A stretch of 64,000 bases of DNA from Sphingomonas sp. SORGH_AS_0879 (GCF_030819175.1 NZ_JAUTBJ010000002.1:2738001-2802000); one strand, 5' to 3'; shown: positions 44,655 to 53,870, counted from the stretch's first letter. Notes: generated from the sequence alone by a model not told the origin. A program made the numbers and translations.

Positions 44655-46190
44655 CTACGCCCGCATCGCCGCCACCAGATCCCCATGGCTCGGCAAATCC
44701 GCGACCGCCCGTTCCCCGAAGAGCTGGAGCTTGCGGAACAGCCGCTCCGCCTCGCCCGACACCGGCGACGACGGGCCGCCCTCATCGGCGAACCCCATGC
44801 CGTAGAGGATGTACTGATAGTTGAAATAGGCGAAGCTCTCGACATCCAGCGTGAAGTCGAACCGCCCCGGTGGCCGGTAGCGCCACTGTTCCAGCAGATC
44901 GCGCAGCCGATCGGAGATCGACGCCGCATCGCCATTGTCCCGCCAGAAGGGCTCGTCCCGGCGGCTGAGACAGTAATGGAGCTTCAGGAAATCGGTGATC
45001 GTCTGATAGCGTGCCGTCATCAGCGCGTTGAACCGCGCGGCGGGCGCGGCGACGGGACCGTGATGCGGGAAGAGCTCGGCCAGCATCGCCACCGCCGCTT
45101 CGATCAGGACGATGCCGGTCGACTCCAGCGGCTCCAGAAACCCGCCCGCCAGCCCGATCGCGACGCAATTGCCGATCCAGGGCCGCCGCCGATAACCGGG
45201 TTCGAAGGTCAGCAGACGGGGCTCGACCGCCTCCGGCTCGCTCCCCAGATGGGCGGCCAGCGTCCGCAGCGCGCGATCGTCGTCCATATGCGCGTCGGAA
45301 TAGACCGTGCCGATCCCCCGCCCCTGCGCCAGCCCGATATCCCAGGTCCATCCCGCTGGATGCGCGGTGGCGACGGTCATGGTCGGCAGGCCGTCCGCCG
45401 CCCCCTCATCATAGGGCAGACGGCAGGCGAGCGCGCGGTTGGTGAACAGCTGATCCCGAACCGACACCAGTTCCTCGCCCAGCACACCACCGATCAACTC
45501 GGCCCGCTGACCGGTGCAATCGACATAGAGGTCCGCCGTCAACGCGCCGTGCCGGTCGGTCAGCACATGATCGATCGCACCGCCCTCGTCGCGCACCGCC
45601 CCGATCAACCGCCCATGCAGATGACGGACACCCAGGGCGACGCCATGCTCTGCCAGCAATTCGACCAGCCGGTGCGCGTCGAAATGATAGGCATAGCTGA
45701 GCGGCCCGTCGAACGCCCCCTCACCCACCTGCTTGGGCCCGCGCCCGGCGGCGGCGACGCGGTGCTGGATCGTCACCGCCTCGGCAAAGGGCGGGCGCGT
45801 GGCGGGGTCTTGCGCCAGCCAATGCGCGACCAGGTCGATGCCCTCCGCCTGGAAAGGCGGCTCGAACGGATGCCAATAGCGATGCCGCCCTCCGGGTGAC
45901 GGGGCGTGGCGCCAGTCGTCGAACCGGATGCCCTGCTTGAAGGTCGCACCCGCCGCGCGGATGAAATGCGCTTCGTCGATCCCCAGGAAGCGCAAGGTTT
46001 GGCGCATCGTCGGGAACGCCCCCTCGCCGACGCCGATCGTGCCGATCTCCGGCGCTTCGAGCAAAGTGATGGTCACGCCGGGCCGTCCGCCCAGATAACG
46101 GGCAAGATAAGCGGCGGTCAGCCAGCCCGCCGTCCCGCCGCCCACGATCAGGATCGACCGGCCACCCTCTCCGCCCGCTTGCCCGTTCAT
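44655..46190 (-). CDS. Flavin-dependent tryptophan halogenase family protein
   Basis: 511 residues from the ATG at 46190. The FAD loop GGGTAGWLTAAYLARYLGG opens the protein; GVGEGAFPTMRQTLRFLGI, the catalytic Lys in AGATFKQGIRFDDW, and FLEPLESTGIVLIEAA are halogenase signatures. The WxWxIP motif appears as WTWDIGL, with Pro replaced by Gly. The partner flavin reductase is not nearby. The family chlorinates or brominates tryptophan, indoles or similar rings; the substrate here is unknown. It starts only 5 bp after a VapC-type toxin gene. Confidence 0.93.
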   Translation of the reverse strand: MNGQAGGEGGRSILIVGGGTAGWLTAAYLARYLGGRPGVTITLLEAPEIGTIGVGEGAFPTMRQTLRFLGIDEAHFIRAAGATFKQGIRFDDWRHAPSPGGRHRYWHPFEPPFQAEGIDLVAHWLAQDPATRPPFAEAVTIQHRVAAAGRGPKQVGEGAFDGPLSYAYHFDAHRLVELLAEHGVALGVRHLHGRLIGAVRDEGGAIDHVLTDRHGALTADLYVDCTGQRAELIGGVLGEELVSVRDQLFTNRALACRLPYDEGAADGLPTMTVATAHPAGWTWDIGLAQGRGIGTVYSDAHMDDDRALRTLAAHLGSEPEAVEPRLLTFEPGYRRRPWIGNCVAIGLAGGFLEPLESTGIVLIEAAVAMLAELFPHHGPVAAPAARFNALMTARYQTITDFLKLHYCLSRRDEPFWRDNGDAASISDRLRDLLEQWRYRPPGRFDFTLDVESFAYFNYQYILYGMGFADEGGPSSPVSGEAERLFRKLQLFGERAVADLPSHGDLVAAMRA

Positions 46191-46195
46191 CACGA

Positions 46196-46678
46196 TCACA
46201 TCCTCACGAACAGGTTGCGGAACCAGGGCGCCCCGCCCCGCGTCGCCTGCCGCCAGTCCTCGCCCGTGTCGTCGGCGACGAAGCCCCACGGACAGAATAG
46301 CTTGGGCCGTCCCGCCTTATAGGCCGAGACATGCCGCGTGACGAGGGTCAGGCCGTGGACGAGCGCCGTCGCCACCAGCAACGCGTCGCGCGTCGTCGCA
46401 TAGCCGAGCCCGGCGGACCGCCGCACCACATCGGCATCGACCGGCAGGATCCGCCCCTCGAACGCCGGGAGGACGCGGTCGGCGATCCAGTCTCCCCCAG
46501 CCGCCGCCGCCCCTTTGCGCGAGGGCGGCACTTCGTCCTGTAGGTCGAGCAGGGAAATCGCCGACAGGAACAGTTCGTGACGGGGTACCCCGCCCGCCCA
46601 CTCGACCAGCCCGGCATCCGCCGTGCCGCCGCGCGCGCCGCGCAACTCGGCGACCACCATGGCATCGAGCAGATACAT
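46196..46678 (-). CDS. PIN-domain toxin, VapC/FitB type
   Basis: 160 residues from the ATG at 46678, overlapping the antitoxin stop (ATGA). It begins MYLLDAMVVAELRGARGG, the FitB-like PIN opening with the usual DTNV changed to DAMV. Further acidic sites lie in GYATTRDALLVATALVHGLT, and LVTRHVSAY follows. Expected RNase toxin of a type II system. The last 30 residues (WGFVADDTGEDWRQATRGGA) are unusual for the family, so activity should not be assumed. Confidence 0.85.
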   Translation of the reverse strand: MYLLDAMVVAELRGARGGTADAGLVEWAGGVPRHELFLSAISLLDLQDEVPPSRKGAAAAGGDWIADRVLPAFEGRILPVDADVVRRSAGLGYATTRDALLVATALVHGLTLVTRHVSAYKAGRPKLFCPWGFVADDTGEDWRQATRGGAPWFRNLFVRM

Positions 46679-46914
46679 CAGCGTGCCCGGCCCCAGTCGC
46701 GCGGCGACGCAGCCCCTTCGGCGAACGACGTCTCCCCGTCCGCGAGCAGATCGACGATCGACTCGCTCTGCCCGGCAAGCTGCCGGAACGCGCCGATCCC
46801 GAGCAGCACATGGGTCGGCTTGCCCCGGTCGGTGATGAACACCGGCTCGATTCGAGCGAGCCGCTTGGCGCGGCTGACATCCTGATTGAATTCGCGACTG
46901 GTGAGCGTCTTCAT
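46678..46914 (-). CDS. Phd/YefM-family antitoxin
   Basis: 78 residues from the ATG at 46914 (MKTLTSREFNQDVSRAKRLA), preceded by GGAG. The N-terminal half is the Phd/YefM DNA-binding fold (EPVFITDRGKPTHVLLGIGA); the C-terminal half would wrap the toxin (ESIVDLLADGETSF). It is probably autoregulatory at the perfect 16-bp palindrome 36 bp upstream (46950-46965). ATGA overlap with the PIN toxin. Confidence 0.9.
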   Translation of the reverse strand: MKTLTSREFNQDVSRAKRLARIEPVFITDRGKPTHVLLGIGAFRQLAGQSESIVDLLADGETSFAEGAASPRDWGRAR

Positions 46915-46949
46915 GGCATCTCCGGCCGGGTGAAAAGGCTGTAGATTAT

Positions 46950-46965
46950 GTAGGTACGTACCTAC
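46950..46965. promoter_or_regulatory. Perfect 16-bp palindrome, toxin-antitoxin operator candidate
   Basis: GTAGGTACGTACCTAC is a perfect palindrome in the upstream region of the antitoxin gene, and a -10-like TACATAAT reads next to it on the minus strand. Phd/YefM antitoxins are known to bind such sites. Binding here is inference. Confidence 0.6.
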
Positions 46966-47113
46966 CCTGTAGCATGCACAACACGATTTGCCACGAGTGC
47001 CGGGAAATCGCGCTGAAGCGCCGCCGAAATCCGGTTGCAAGATCGGCGCGATTGCCTCGCTATCCGATGGTCACGCTCGCCCATAAGAGCGTGGCGGGGG
47101 GGATCAGCACGAC

Positions 47114-48475
47114 ATGAACGACGCCATCGACAGTTTCTGGCATAGCGCAAGCGGCATCCTGTCGCCGCATGGGCCCGCCACCGCTGGAGCCGCGGCCAGC
47201 TATGCGCCGGGCGACTATAGCATCCATTTCTTCCTGCAATTGGCGGTGATCCTGTTCGCCTGCCGTATCGTCGGCTGGTTCGGCCAGCGTTTCCTGGCGC
47301 AGCCGCCGGTGGTGGGCGAGATGATCGCGGGCGTGATCCTGGGCCCGTCGCTGCTCGGGATGTTCTTCCCCGACCTTCAGGGCGCGATCTTCCCCAAGGA
47401 GACGCGAAACGTGCTTTATGCGGGCGCCCAACTGGGGGTCGCGCTTTACATGTTCCTGGTCGGCCTGACCCTGCGGCTCGACCATTTCGCATCGAAGGCG
47501 CGCTCCGCCTTGGCCGTGTCCGCGTCAGGGGTCATCGCGCCCTTTCTGATCGCGGTGGCGATCACCCCCATGCTGCTGACCGTGCCGGGACTGTTCGCGC
47601 CGGGGATCAGCCAGGCCAATGCGACATTGTTCCTGGGGGCGTGCATCGCGCTGACCGCCTTTCCGATGCTCGCGCGCATCATCAACGAGCGGGGGCTGGC
47701 CAATAGCCCGCTCGGCACCCTGTCGCTGGCGGCGGGCGCGTTCGACGATGCCGCCTCCTGGTGCGTGCTGGCGGTGGTGCTGGCGACCTTCGGCGGGGGC
47801 AGCGGGATCGCGATCCTGGCGATCGGCGGCGCGTTCCTCTATGTCGGCTCCCTCGTCCTGTTCGGTCGCCGCATCCTGGCGCCGCTGGGCCGCGCGGTCG
47901 AGGCGCGGGGCGAGATGAGCATGAACGTGCTCGCGATCACGCTGATGGCCTTCTGCACCTCCGCCTTCATCATGGACGCGATCGGCGTGCACGGCATTTT
48001 CGGTGGCTTCATCCTGGGCGTGTTCATGCCGCGCGGCCTGTTCGTCGCCGAGTTGAAGAAGAAGGTCGAGCCGCTGGCGGTCGTCCTGCTGCTGCCGATG
48101 TTCTTCACCTATTCGGGGCTGAACACGCGGATGGACATGGTCAACTCCGCCTCGCTGCTGGTGATCGCACTTGGCATCCTGGCCGCGTCGATCGCGGCGA
48201 AGTTCGGCGCCTGCTATCTGGCGGCGCGCGCGTGCGGCGAGGACAACAGGACAGCGATGGGCATCGGCGCGCTGATGAACTCGCGCGGCCTGATGGAGCT
48301 CATCATCATCAATATCGGGCTGCAAAAGGGCATTATCGGCCCGACGCTCTTCTCGATGCTGGTGCTGATGGCGATCGTCACGACGATGATGGCCAGCCCG
48401 TTGTTCGAATATGTCTATGGCCGCAAGGCGCGGCTGATGGACGAGATGGAGACGATGAAGACCGTCTCGGCGTAA
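47114..48475 (+). CDS. CPA2-family monovalent cation:proton antiporter
   Basis: 453 residues with about thirteen hydrophobic segments, starting MNDAIDSFWHSASGILSPHG. Motifs of the Na+/H+ exchanger fold: QPPVVGEMIAGVILGPSLLG, FLVGLTLRLDHFASKA, SLAAGAFDDAASWCVLAVVL (antiporter aspartates) and GALMNSRGLMELIIINIGLQ. Inner-membrane ion and pH homeostasis. It lacks the C-terminal RCK/TrkA domain of KefB/C, so it is not a gated K+ efflux protein. It is divergent from the toxin-antitoxin genes. Confidence 0.94.
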   Translation: MNDAIDSFWHSASGILSPHGPATAGAAASYAPGDYSIHFFLQLAVILFACRIVGWFGQRFLAQPPVVGEMIAGVILGPSLLGMFFPDLQGAIFPKETRNVLYAGAQLGVALYMFLVGLTLRLDHFASKARSALAVSASGVIAPFLIAVAITPMLLTVPGLFAPGISQANATLFLGACIALTAFPMLARIINERGLANSPLGTLSLAAGAFDDAASWCVLAVVLATFGGGSGIAILAIGGAFLYVGSLVLFGRRILAPLGRAVEARGEMSMNVLAITLMAFCTSAFIMDAIGVHGIFGGFILGVFMPRGLFVAELKKKVEPLAVVLLLPMFFTYSGLNTRMDMVNSASLLVIALGILAASIAAKFGACYLAARACGEDNRTAMGIGALMNSRGLMELIIINIGLQKGIIGPTLFSMLVLMAIVTTMMASPLFEYVYGRKARLMDEMETMKTVSA

Positions 48476-48791
48476 GGGGTCGAGGGGGTTCGGCGTCTTC
48501 GCGCTTCCCGTTTGGCTGTTCTAGGAAAGGCACGTCTTTTTCGACCATGGTCCCCTCGCCCCTCTCTGAGGGGAGAGGGATTGAGGCGCCCTCGTGAATC
48601 TAGGCCCAGTTGACGGAGTCCGTCGCTTGCGTGTCGCGCCGAAACGATCGTCGGCAAAGACCTCCCCCCTCTGCCTGACGTGGCACAGGCCGAAAGCCCT
48701 CACACCCCGGGAACACCGCCCATGAAAAAGGGCGACCGAAGCCGCCCTTCCCCATCCGCCGGTCCGAAATGACCGGCGAGGGCCAGTTCGA
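48476..48791. other. 316-bp intergenic region between antiporter and PEP-CTERM gene
   Basis: No gene seen. It contains a G/C-rich hairpin of the CCCTCTC/GAGAGGG type at 48560-48579 and the PEP-CTERM gene terminator at 48725-48749. Confidence 0.4.
48725..48749 (-). terminator. Rho-independent terminator of PEP-CTERM gene
   Basis: On the minus strand GGGCGGC-TTCG-GTCGCCC forms a stem with a TTCG tetraloop, followed by TTTTT. It lies about 43 bp after the stop codon at 48792. Confidence 0.8.
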
Positions 48792-49324
48792 TCAGGCCGC
48801 CTTCTTGCGACGACGACGCAAGGCCGCGACCAGGCCGCCGATACCGGCGCCGAACAGGGTCAGCGTAGCGGGTTCGGGAACCGAGGTCGGGGCGGTGTCG
48901 AAGAACGATACATGTCCAGCTCGAACGCGGTATTGCCCGATGCGAACTTCAGGCCGCCGATCTTCTGACCCGTCAGGCTGTCCAGCGTGTAGGTGACATA
49001 CTGGTTGTACTTGGGATCGTTGTAATAGCTGCCCGGCGCATTCGCGCCCGGCGAGGCGAAGTCGAGGCCGGTGATGGTCTTCAGGACATGGCCCGCCATG
49101 TCGGGCACCGACAGCGTGTTGCACGTATCGGCCGAACCGCAATAGAGGCTGACGCCATCGAAACCCTGGCCGCCGGTCTTCACCGCGGCTTCCTTGCCGC
49201 TATTGACCATCAGATACTGGGTCGTATCGCCCAGCGGCTGGCCCCAGCCATTGGCCGAGCCGGTGACCAGCGCACCGACCGCGACTCCCGCCACCGCGAT
49301 CATCCTCGCGAACCCCGCCCTCAT
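48792..49324 (-). pseudogene. PEP-CTERM protein broken by a one-base frameshift before the sorting signal
   Basis: A signal peptide and a 140-residue secreted domain begin at the ATG at 49324 (MRAGFARMIAVAGVAVGALV) and run in one frame to FELDM near 48912, where the frame turns into YRSSTPPRPRFPNPLR and stops. The next frame carries VSFFDTAPTSVPEPATLTLF and then GAGIGGLVAALRRRRKKAA, a complete PEP-CTERM anchor ending at 48792. The intact paralogue at 49457 has FEVDDISFF at this point, so one base is missing (for example GACAATGTA became GACATGTA). Without the anchor the product would be released; sequencing error must be excluded. Confidence 0.85.
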
Positions 49325-49456
49325 CAATCTCCCTGTTATGCCGTCAAAAACCGATCGGGTTCATGCCGGTGGAGGGTGAGAGACTGTCGTTTCGCCGCCC
49401 AATCACAGTTGCCACCGTTCCGATACGGATCATATCGACACGGGGTACTCGAAAAC

Positions 49457-50131
49457 TCAGGCCGCCTGCCGCCGACGCCGGCGGGCCACCCCGAAAAGCC
49501 CCGCCAGACCCGCGCCGAACAAGGCGATCGAGGCCGGTTCCGGCACCGAGCTGGGCGTCGCCCCGAAGAACGAGATATCGTCCACCTCGAAGGCGAAACC
49601 TTGCGAATTGGGCGACGAGAAACGAAGGCCGCCGATCCGCTGGCCCGTGGAGGGATCGAGCGTGTAGGTGACGTACCGGTTAACGCTCGAAAATGGGCCG
49701 CCGGAGACGTCCGTCCCGCTCAGCGTGCGGATCACCTGGCCCATGGTATCCAGGATATCCAAACGGTTCTCGTTATCGATCGAACCCCAGTTCAGCGCGA
49801 TGCCGCCATAGCCAAAATTCTTGTCGGCATTCAGCGTCGTCGTGGCGTTCGGCATCGTCACCAAGAACTTGGTATTGTCCCCGGCGGGCGACAGATAGGC
49901 CCAGTTCGTAACGCCCCAGGTCGAATCCGTTGCGATCTGGCCGCCCTGCAACGAAAAGCCATTGGGCAGCCCGTTATTAAAATCGACCACCGTCGATCCC
50001 GCGGGCGGCGTCGCCTGCTTGCTATAGTCATCATTGGCTACGGAAGTGACCGTTCCCGGCGCGGCCTGAGTCGACGTCGCACAAGCGAACGCTGCAACGG
50101 CCGTCAACAGGAACATCTTCACTTTCGGCAT
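49457..50131 (-). CDS. PEP-CTERM sorting-domain protein
   Basis: 224 residues from the ATG at 50131 with AAGGG upstream. Signal peptide (MPKVKMFLLTAVAAFACATS, cleavage near TQAAPG), a secreted beta-rich domain with YVTYTLDPSTGQRIGGLRFS, and the C-terminal PEP-CTERM signal: VPEPASIALFGAGLAGLFGV followed by ARRRRRQAA. It should be cut and anchored or exported by an exosortase, which is not in this window. Paralogue of the frameshifted gene at 48792-49324; the shared core suggests tandem duplication. Confidence 0.92.
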   Translation of the reverse strand: MPKVKMFLLTAVAAFACATSTQAAPGTVTSVANDDYSKQATPPAGSTVVDFNNGLPNGFSLQGGQIATDSTWGVTNWAYLSPAGDNTKFLVTMPNATTTLNADKNFGYGGIALNWGSIDNENRLDILDTMGQVIRTLSGTDVSGGPFSSVNRYVTYTLDPSTGQRIGGLRFSSPNSQGFAFEVDDISFFGATPSSVPEPASIALFGAGLAGLFGVARRRRRQAA

Positions 50132-50371
50132 CGTCAACCCTTCGGCATTCAAAATGGAGCGTGTCATATGTTGCTCCGCTACCAACCTATATCGTTGCTG
50201 CGATCATAATCGCACCCGGTAAAAATTCCGACAATATCCCGTATATTCCTTACCTTACTTGATTTTACTCCAAGACAAGACAGGCATTCGGCGCACGGCG
50301 GGGGCCTTTACGCTATGTCAATGCGAATCGCGCGATAGGGATCGCGAACTGGAATCTGGCAGGAACGATAC

Positions 50372-51007
50372 ATGAAACGCCGCAAGCTCCTCGTCATAGC
50401 GGGCATTCTGCTCGTCTTGGTCATCCTGGCCTTCATCGCCTCGGCGCTGCTGCGGCGCCCTGCCGAAAAGCCCGCCGCCACGCCGGTCTTCGTCGAGCGC
50501 CCCACCCCCGCCGCCAATCCCACCGTGGCGCAGGCCGCCGCGAAGAAGGCGCCGACCGATGCCGCCGCGCAAAAGGGACTGGGCGACGCGCTGCTCGCCA
50601 AGCGCCGCTTCGACGAGGCCGCCACCGCCTATCGCGCATCGCTGGCGATCAATCCCAATCAGTCGACCGCCTGGTCGGCGCTGGGCGAAACGCTGATGCA
50701 GACCACCAAGTCCAATGGTGTCGGCCTGCCGACCGAAGCCGCCGAGGCGTTCCGCAAGGCGCTGGCGCTCGATCCGCGTGACGCGCGGGCGCGCTTCTAT
50801 TTCGCGATGGAGAAGGATTTCAAAGGCCAGCATGACGAAGCCATGGGCGAATGGCTGCAACTGCTGCGCGAGGTTCCGGCGGGCTCGGATGCTGACGAGG
50901 CGATCCGCACCACCCTGGCGGCGTCGATCAAGCGCAACATCCAGTTGATCCGCCAGGCCGCCGACGAAGCAGGCCGGGTCCAGCCCCGGTATAAATCGGC
51001 CAACTGA
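50372..51007 (+). CDS. TPR-repeat membrane-anchored protein (CcmI/CycH-like)
   Basis: 211 residues: one N-terminal transmembrane helix (KLLVIAGILLVLVILAFIAS), an Ala/Pro-rich linker, then TPR repeats from about residue 65 (GDALLAKRRFDEAATAYRAS, LGETLMQT, EAAEAFRKALALDPRDARAR). The repeat region resembles the TPR half of cytochrome-c biogenesis protein CcmI/CycH, but no ccm genes are adjacent. A strong terminator follows at 51028-51065. Confidence 0.85.
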   Translation: MKRRKLLVIAGILLVLVILAFIASALLRRPAEKPAATPVFVERPTPAANPTVAQAAAKKAPTDAAAQKGLGDALLAKRRFDEAATAYRASLAINPNQSTAWSALGETLMQTTKSNGVGLPTEAAEAFRKALALDPRDARARFYFAMEKDFKGQHDEAMGEWLQLLREVPAGSDADEAIRTTLAASIKRNIQLIRQAADEAGRVQPRYKSAN

Positions 51008-51027
51008 CGCGCTGCGTTTCCGATCCA

Positions 51028-51065
51028 AAGGGCGCGGACGGCCAAGGCGGTCCGCGCCCTTTTTC
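51028..51065 (+). terminator. Rho-independent terminator of TPR gene
   Basis: AAGGGCGCGGA pairs with TCCGCGCCCTT across a 12-nt loop and runs into TTTTT at 51060-51064. It lies 20 bp after the TPR stop codon. Confidence 0.88.
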
Positions 51066-51327
51066 GTGCATCGGCCCCGTGCCCATCCCATCGACCATGT
51101 GAGCGTTACATTGTGATCGGGATCGGGAAGAACGCGCCGGTCACCACTGCATCCTAACCCAAAGCAAACACATCATTTTATCGTTGTCTAATCCGCGCCA
51201 CTGGCACAGACTGCCAGCAAGCGGAGGCGGAAACCGTCCCGTTGGCGTGGCAGGACAGACCCAGCATCGACTCGATGTGACGGCCTTTCCTCCATAAGAA
51301 AATGATAGCGCTACTATAGGAGGGGTT

Positions 51328-53817
51328 ATGCTGAAACGCTTTGGATTCGCCTTGTTGGCGTCGGCCAGTCTGATGGCGGGGGCCAGCGCCGCCCATGCCC
51401 AATCGCTGACCGTCACGCCCGCCGAAACGCTGGAAACGCAAGGGTTGACCGTGATGGTCGACCAGAACCAGTTCAGCCCGATCTTCTTCGACGAGAAGAA
51501 TGCGGGCATCCAGATCGTCCTGCATGGTGAGCGGATCGCGACCGATGGCGCGGTCCGCCTGAACCCCACGCCCGAACAATGGGACCCCGTCCCCGCCTTT
51601 GTCAGCCGGACGCGCGGGAGCCAAGCCAATCAGGTGATCGTCCGCTCCACCTATAAGGACCAGGGTCTGGCCTACCGCGTCAAGGTGACCGCGGAGGGCG
51701 ATGGCTTTCGCATCGCGGTCGACCTGGACCAGCCGCTGCCCGCCGCGCTGGCGGGCAAGGCGGGGTTCAACCTGGATTTCCTGCCGACCAGCTATTTCGG
51801 CAAGACCTATCTGATGGACACCGCCCCCGGCCTGTTCCCGCGCCATGCGACCGGGCCGATGGCGAAGAACGGATCGGGCGATCCCATGCCGCTGGCCTCG
51901 GGCGGCAAGTCGATCACCCTGTCGCCCGAAGACCCGCTGACCCGCGTTACCATCACCTCGGACGCGGGCGGGCTGGAACTCTACGACGCGCGCAGCCGGG
52001 CACAGAATGGCTGGTTCGTCGTCCGCTCGCTGATCGCGCCGGGCGCGAAGGAGAATGCGGTCGTCTGGCATGTCCGCCCCAATGTCGTGAAGGACTGGGT
52101 CCGCGCGCCGGTCGTCTCGTTCAACCAGGCGGGCTATACGCCGGGCCGGTCGAAGATCGCGCTGATCGAGACCGATCCTCACGGCACGCCCCCGGGCGAG
52201 GCGGAGTTGGTCAAGCTCGCCGCCGACGGTACCCGCCAGTCCGTCTTCCGCGCGGCAGTCACCCCGCGCGGCCGGTGGCTGCGCTATAACTATGCCGCCT
52301 TCGACTTCTCGCAGGTGCGCGATCCCGGTATCTACGCCATCGCCTATGGCGGCAAGGTGACGAACCCCTTCCGCATCGCCGCCGATGCCTATGACCGGAT
52401 CTGGCAGACCTCGCTCGACACCTTCATCGCCGAGCAGATGGATCATGTCGGCATTCGCGAGCAGTATCGCGTCTGGTCCGCGCCCAGCCATCTCGACGAT
52501 GCGCGCCAGGCCCCGCCCAACCATGTCCATTTCGACGGATACCGGATGGGGCCGAACCTCGACTCCCCCTTCAAGCCCGGCGAGCATATTCCCGGCCTGA
52601 ACGTCGGCGGATTCCAGGATGCGGGCGATTACGACATCCAGACGCCGCAGAACGCCGCCGTGGTCCGCGACCTGGTCTGGGGTCGCGAACTCTACGGCCT
52701 GGACTGGGACGAGACGACGGTGGACGAGGCCGCGCGCGCGGTCGAAATCCGCAAGCCCGACGGCAAGCAGGATGCGGTCCAGCAGATCCGCCACGGCGTC
52801 CTGCAACTGCTTGCTCAATACAAGGTGTTCGGCCACGCGATCGTCGGCATCGTCGATCCGGTCCAGCGCCAATATGCCCATCTGGGTGATGCCGGGTCGC
52901 AGACCGATAATCTGACCTATGACGCCTCGCTGGGCGTGTCGGAGCGGAGCGGCGGGTCGTCCGGGGCGCAGGACGATCGCTGGGCCTTCACCACCGACCT
53001 GCCGGCCAACAACCTGGCGGTCGCGGGCGCGCTGGCGGCGGCCTCGCGCGCCCTGGCGGACAGCGACCCGACCATGGCGGCGGAGGCCTGGGACGCGGCG
53101 AAGGTGCTGTGGGGCCGGTTCCAAAAGGGGCCGATCAAGTCGGGCGACGGACGCGACGACTCCGGCACGCCCTGGTCGGCGGACGGCGCCAATGTCGGCG
53201 CGACGGTCGAAATGCTGATCACCGGCAAGGGCGACCGCGTCTATGCCGATCGCCTGCGCAAGCTGATGCCGGTGATCGCGAAGAACTTCGCCTGGGTCGG
53301 GGCCCCCGCCGTCCGCGCCATTCCCTTCATGGACGCCAGATATCGCGCCGCACTCGTGCCGCTGGTCCGCCAGGCCAAGGCGAAGATGGATGCGGAGGCC
53401 GCCAAGAACCCCTTCGGCGTGCCGATCGCCGAGGGTAGCTGGGCCGGATCGCATCAGGTCGTGGAGTTCGGCTCGACCGCCTTCCTGATGCACAAGGCCT
53501 TTCCAGAGATCGTCGGCACCGACTATACGCTGAACGCGATCGACTATGTGCTGGGGCGGCACCCGGCCAACAATCTGTCGCTGGTCTCGACGGTCGGCGC
53601 CGCGTCGAAGCTGATCGGCTATGGCCATAACCGCGCCGATTACGGCTTCATTCCGGGCGGCCTGGTTCCGGGCGTGCTGATCGTGAAGCCGGACTTTCCC
53701 GAGTTGAAGACCGACTGGCCGTTCTTGTGGTTCGAGAATGAATATACGGTCGCGACCACCTCGGCCTATATCCTCGCCGCCAATGCCGCGATCGAGGCGA
53801 CGAAGGAAACGCTTTGA
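51328..53817 (+). CDS. Glycoside hydrolase family 9 enzyme with CelD-type Ig domain
   Basis: 829 residues from an ATG preceded by AGGAGG. Signal peptide (cleavage near AHAQSL). About 25-260 form an N-terminal domain, about 270-350 the Ig-like CelD_N domain (APVVSFNQAGYTPGRSKIAL), and about 360-825 the GH9 (alpha/alpha)6 barrel. Catalytic base motif GGFQDAGDYDIQ, later GRHPANNLSLVS and NRADYGFIPGG, and the acid Glu in WFENEYTVATTSAYIL. Expected to hydrolyse beta-glucans, cello-oligosaccharides or related glycans in the periplasm or outside the cell. Confidence 0.93.
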   Translation: MLKRFGFALLASASLMAGASAAHAQSLTVTPAETLETQGLTVMVDQNQFSPIFFDEKNAGIQIVLHGERIATDGAVRLNPTPEQWDPVPAFVSRTRGSQANQVIVRSTYKDQGLAYRVKVTAEGDGFRIAVDLDQPLPAALAGKAGFNLDFLPTSYFGKTYLMDTAPGLFPRHATGPMAKNGSGDPMPLASGGKSITLSPEDPLTRVTITSDAGGLELYDARSRAQNGWFVVRSLIAPGAKENAVVWHVRPNVVKDWVRAPVVSFNQAGYTPGRSKIALIETDPHGTPPGEAELVKLAADGTRQSVFRAAVTPRGRWLRYNYAAFDFSQVRDPGIYAIAYGGKVTNPFRIAADAYDRIWQTSLDTFIAEQMDHVGIREQYRVWSAPSHLDDARQAPPNHVHFDGYRMGPNLDSPFKPGEHIPGLNVGGFQDAGDYDIQTPQNAAVVRDLVWGRELYGLDWDETTVDEAARAVEIRKPDGKQDAVQQIRHGVLQLLAQYKVFGHAIVGIVDPVQRQYAHLGDAGSQTDNLTYDASLGVSERSGGSSGAQDDRWAFTTDLPANNLAVAGALAAASRALADSDPTMAAEAWDAAKVLWGRFQKGPIKSGDGRDDSGTPWSADGANVGATVEMLITGKGDRVYADRLRKLMPVIAKNFAWVGAPAVRAIPFMDARYRAALVPLVRQAKAKMDAEAAKNPFGVPIAEGSWAGSHQVVEFGSTAFLMHKAFPEIVGTDYTLNAIDYVLGRHPANNLSLVSTVGAASKLIGYGHNRADYGFIPGGLVPGVLIVKPDFPELKTDWPFLWFENEYTVATTSAYILAANAAIEATKETL

Positions 53818-53834
53818 ACGATCGATGAGCAAAA

Positions 53835-53856
53835 CCCCTCCCCCAGCGGGGAGGGG
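53835..53856. terminator. G/C hairpin between convergent GH9 and siderophore receptor genes
   Basis: CCCCTCCCC (53835-53843) and GGGGAGGGG (53848-53856) form a perfect 9-bp stem with a 4-nt loop in the 53-bp convergent gap. On the minus strand it is followed by TTTTGCTC, so it may terminate the receptor transcript. Confidence 0.5.
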
Positions 53857-53870
53857 CAGATTGTCCGGCC

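Noticed and set aside
49328..50371. Sigma-54 promoters upstream of the PEP-CTERM genes (PrsK/PrsR-type control by the NtrC pair)
   Set aside because: No GG-N10-GC element of acceptable quality upstream of either PEP-CTERM gene.
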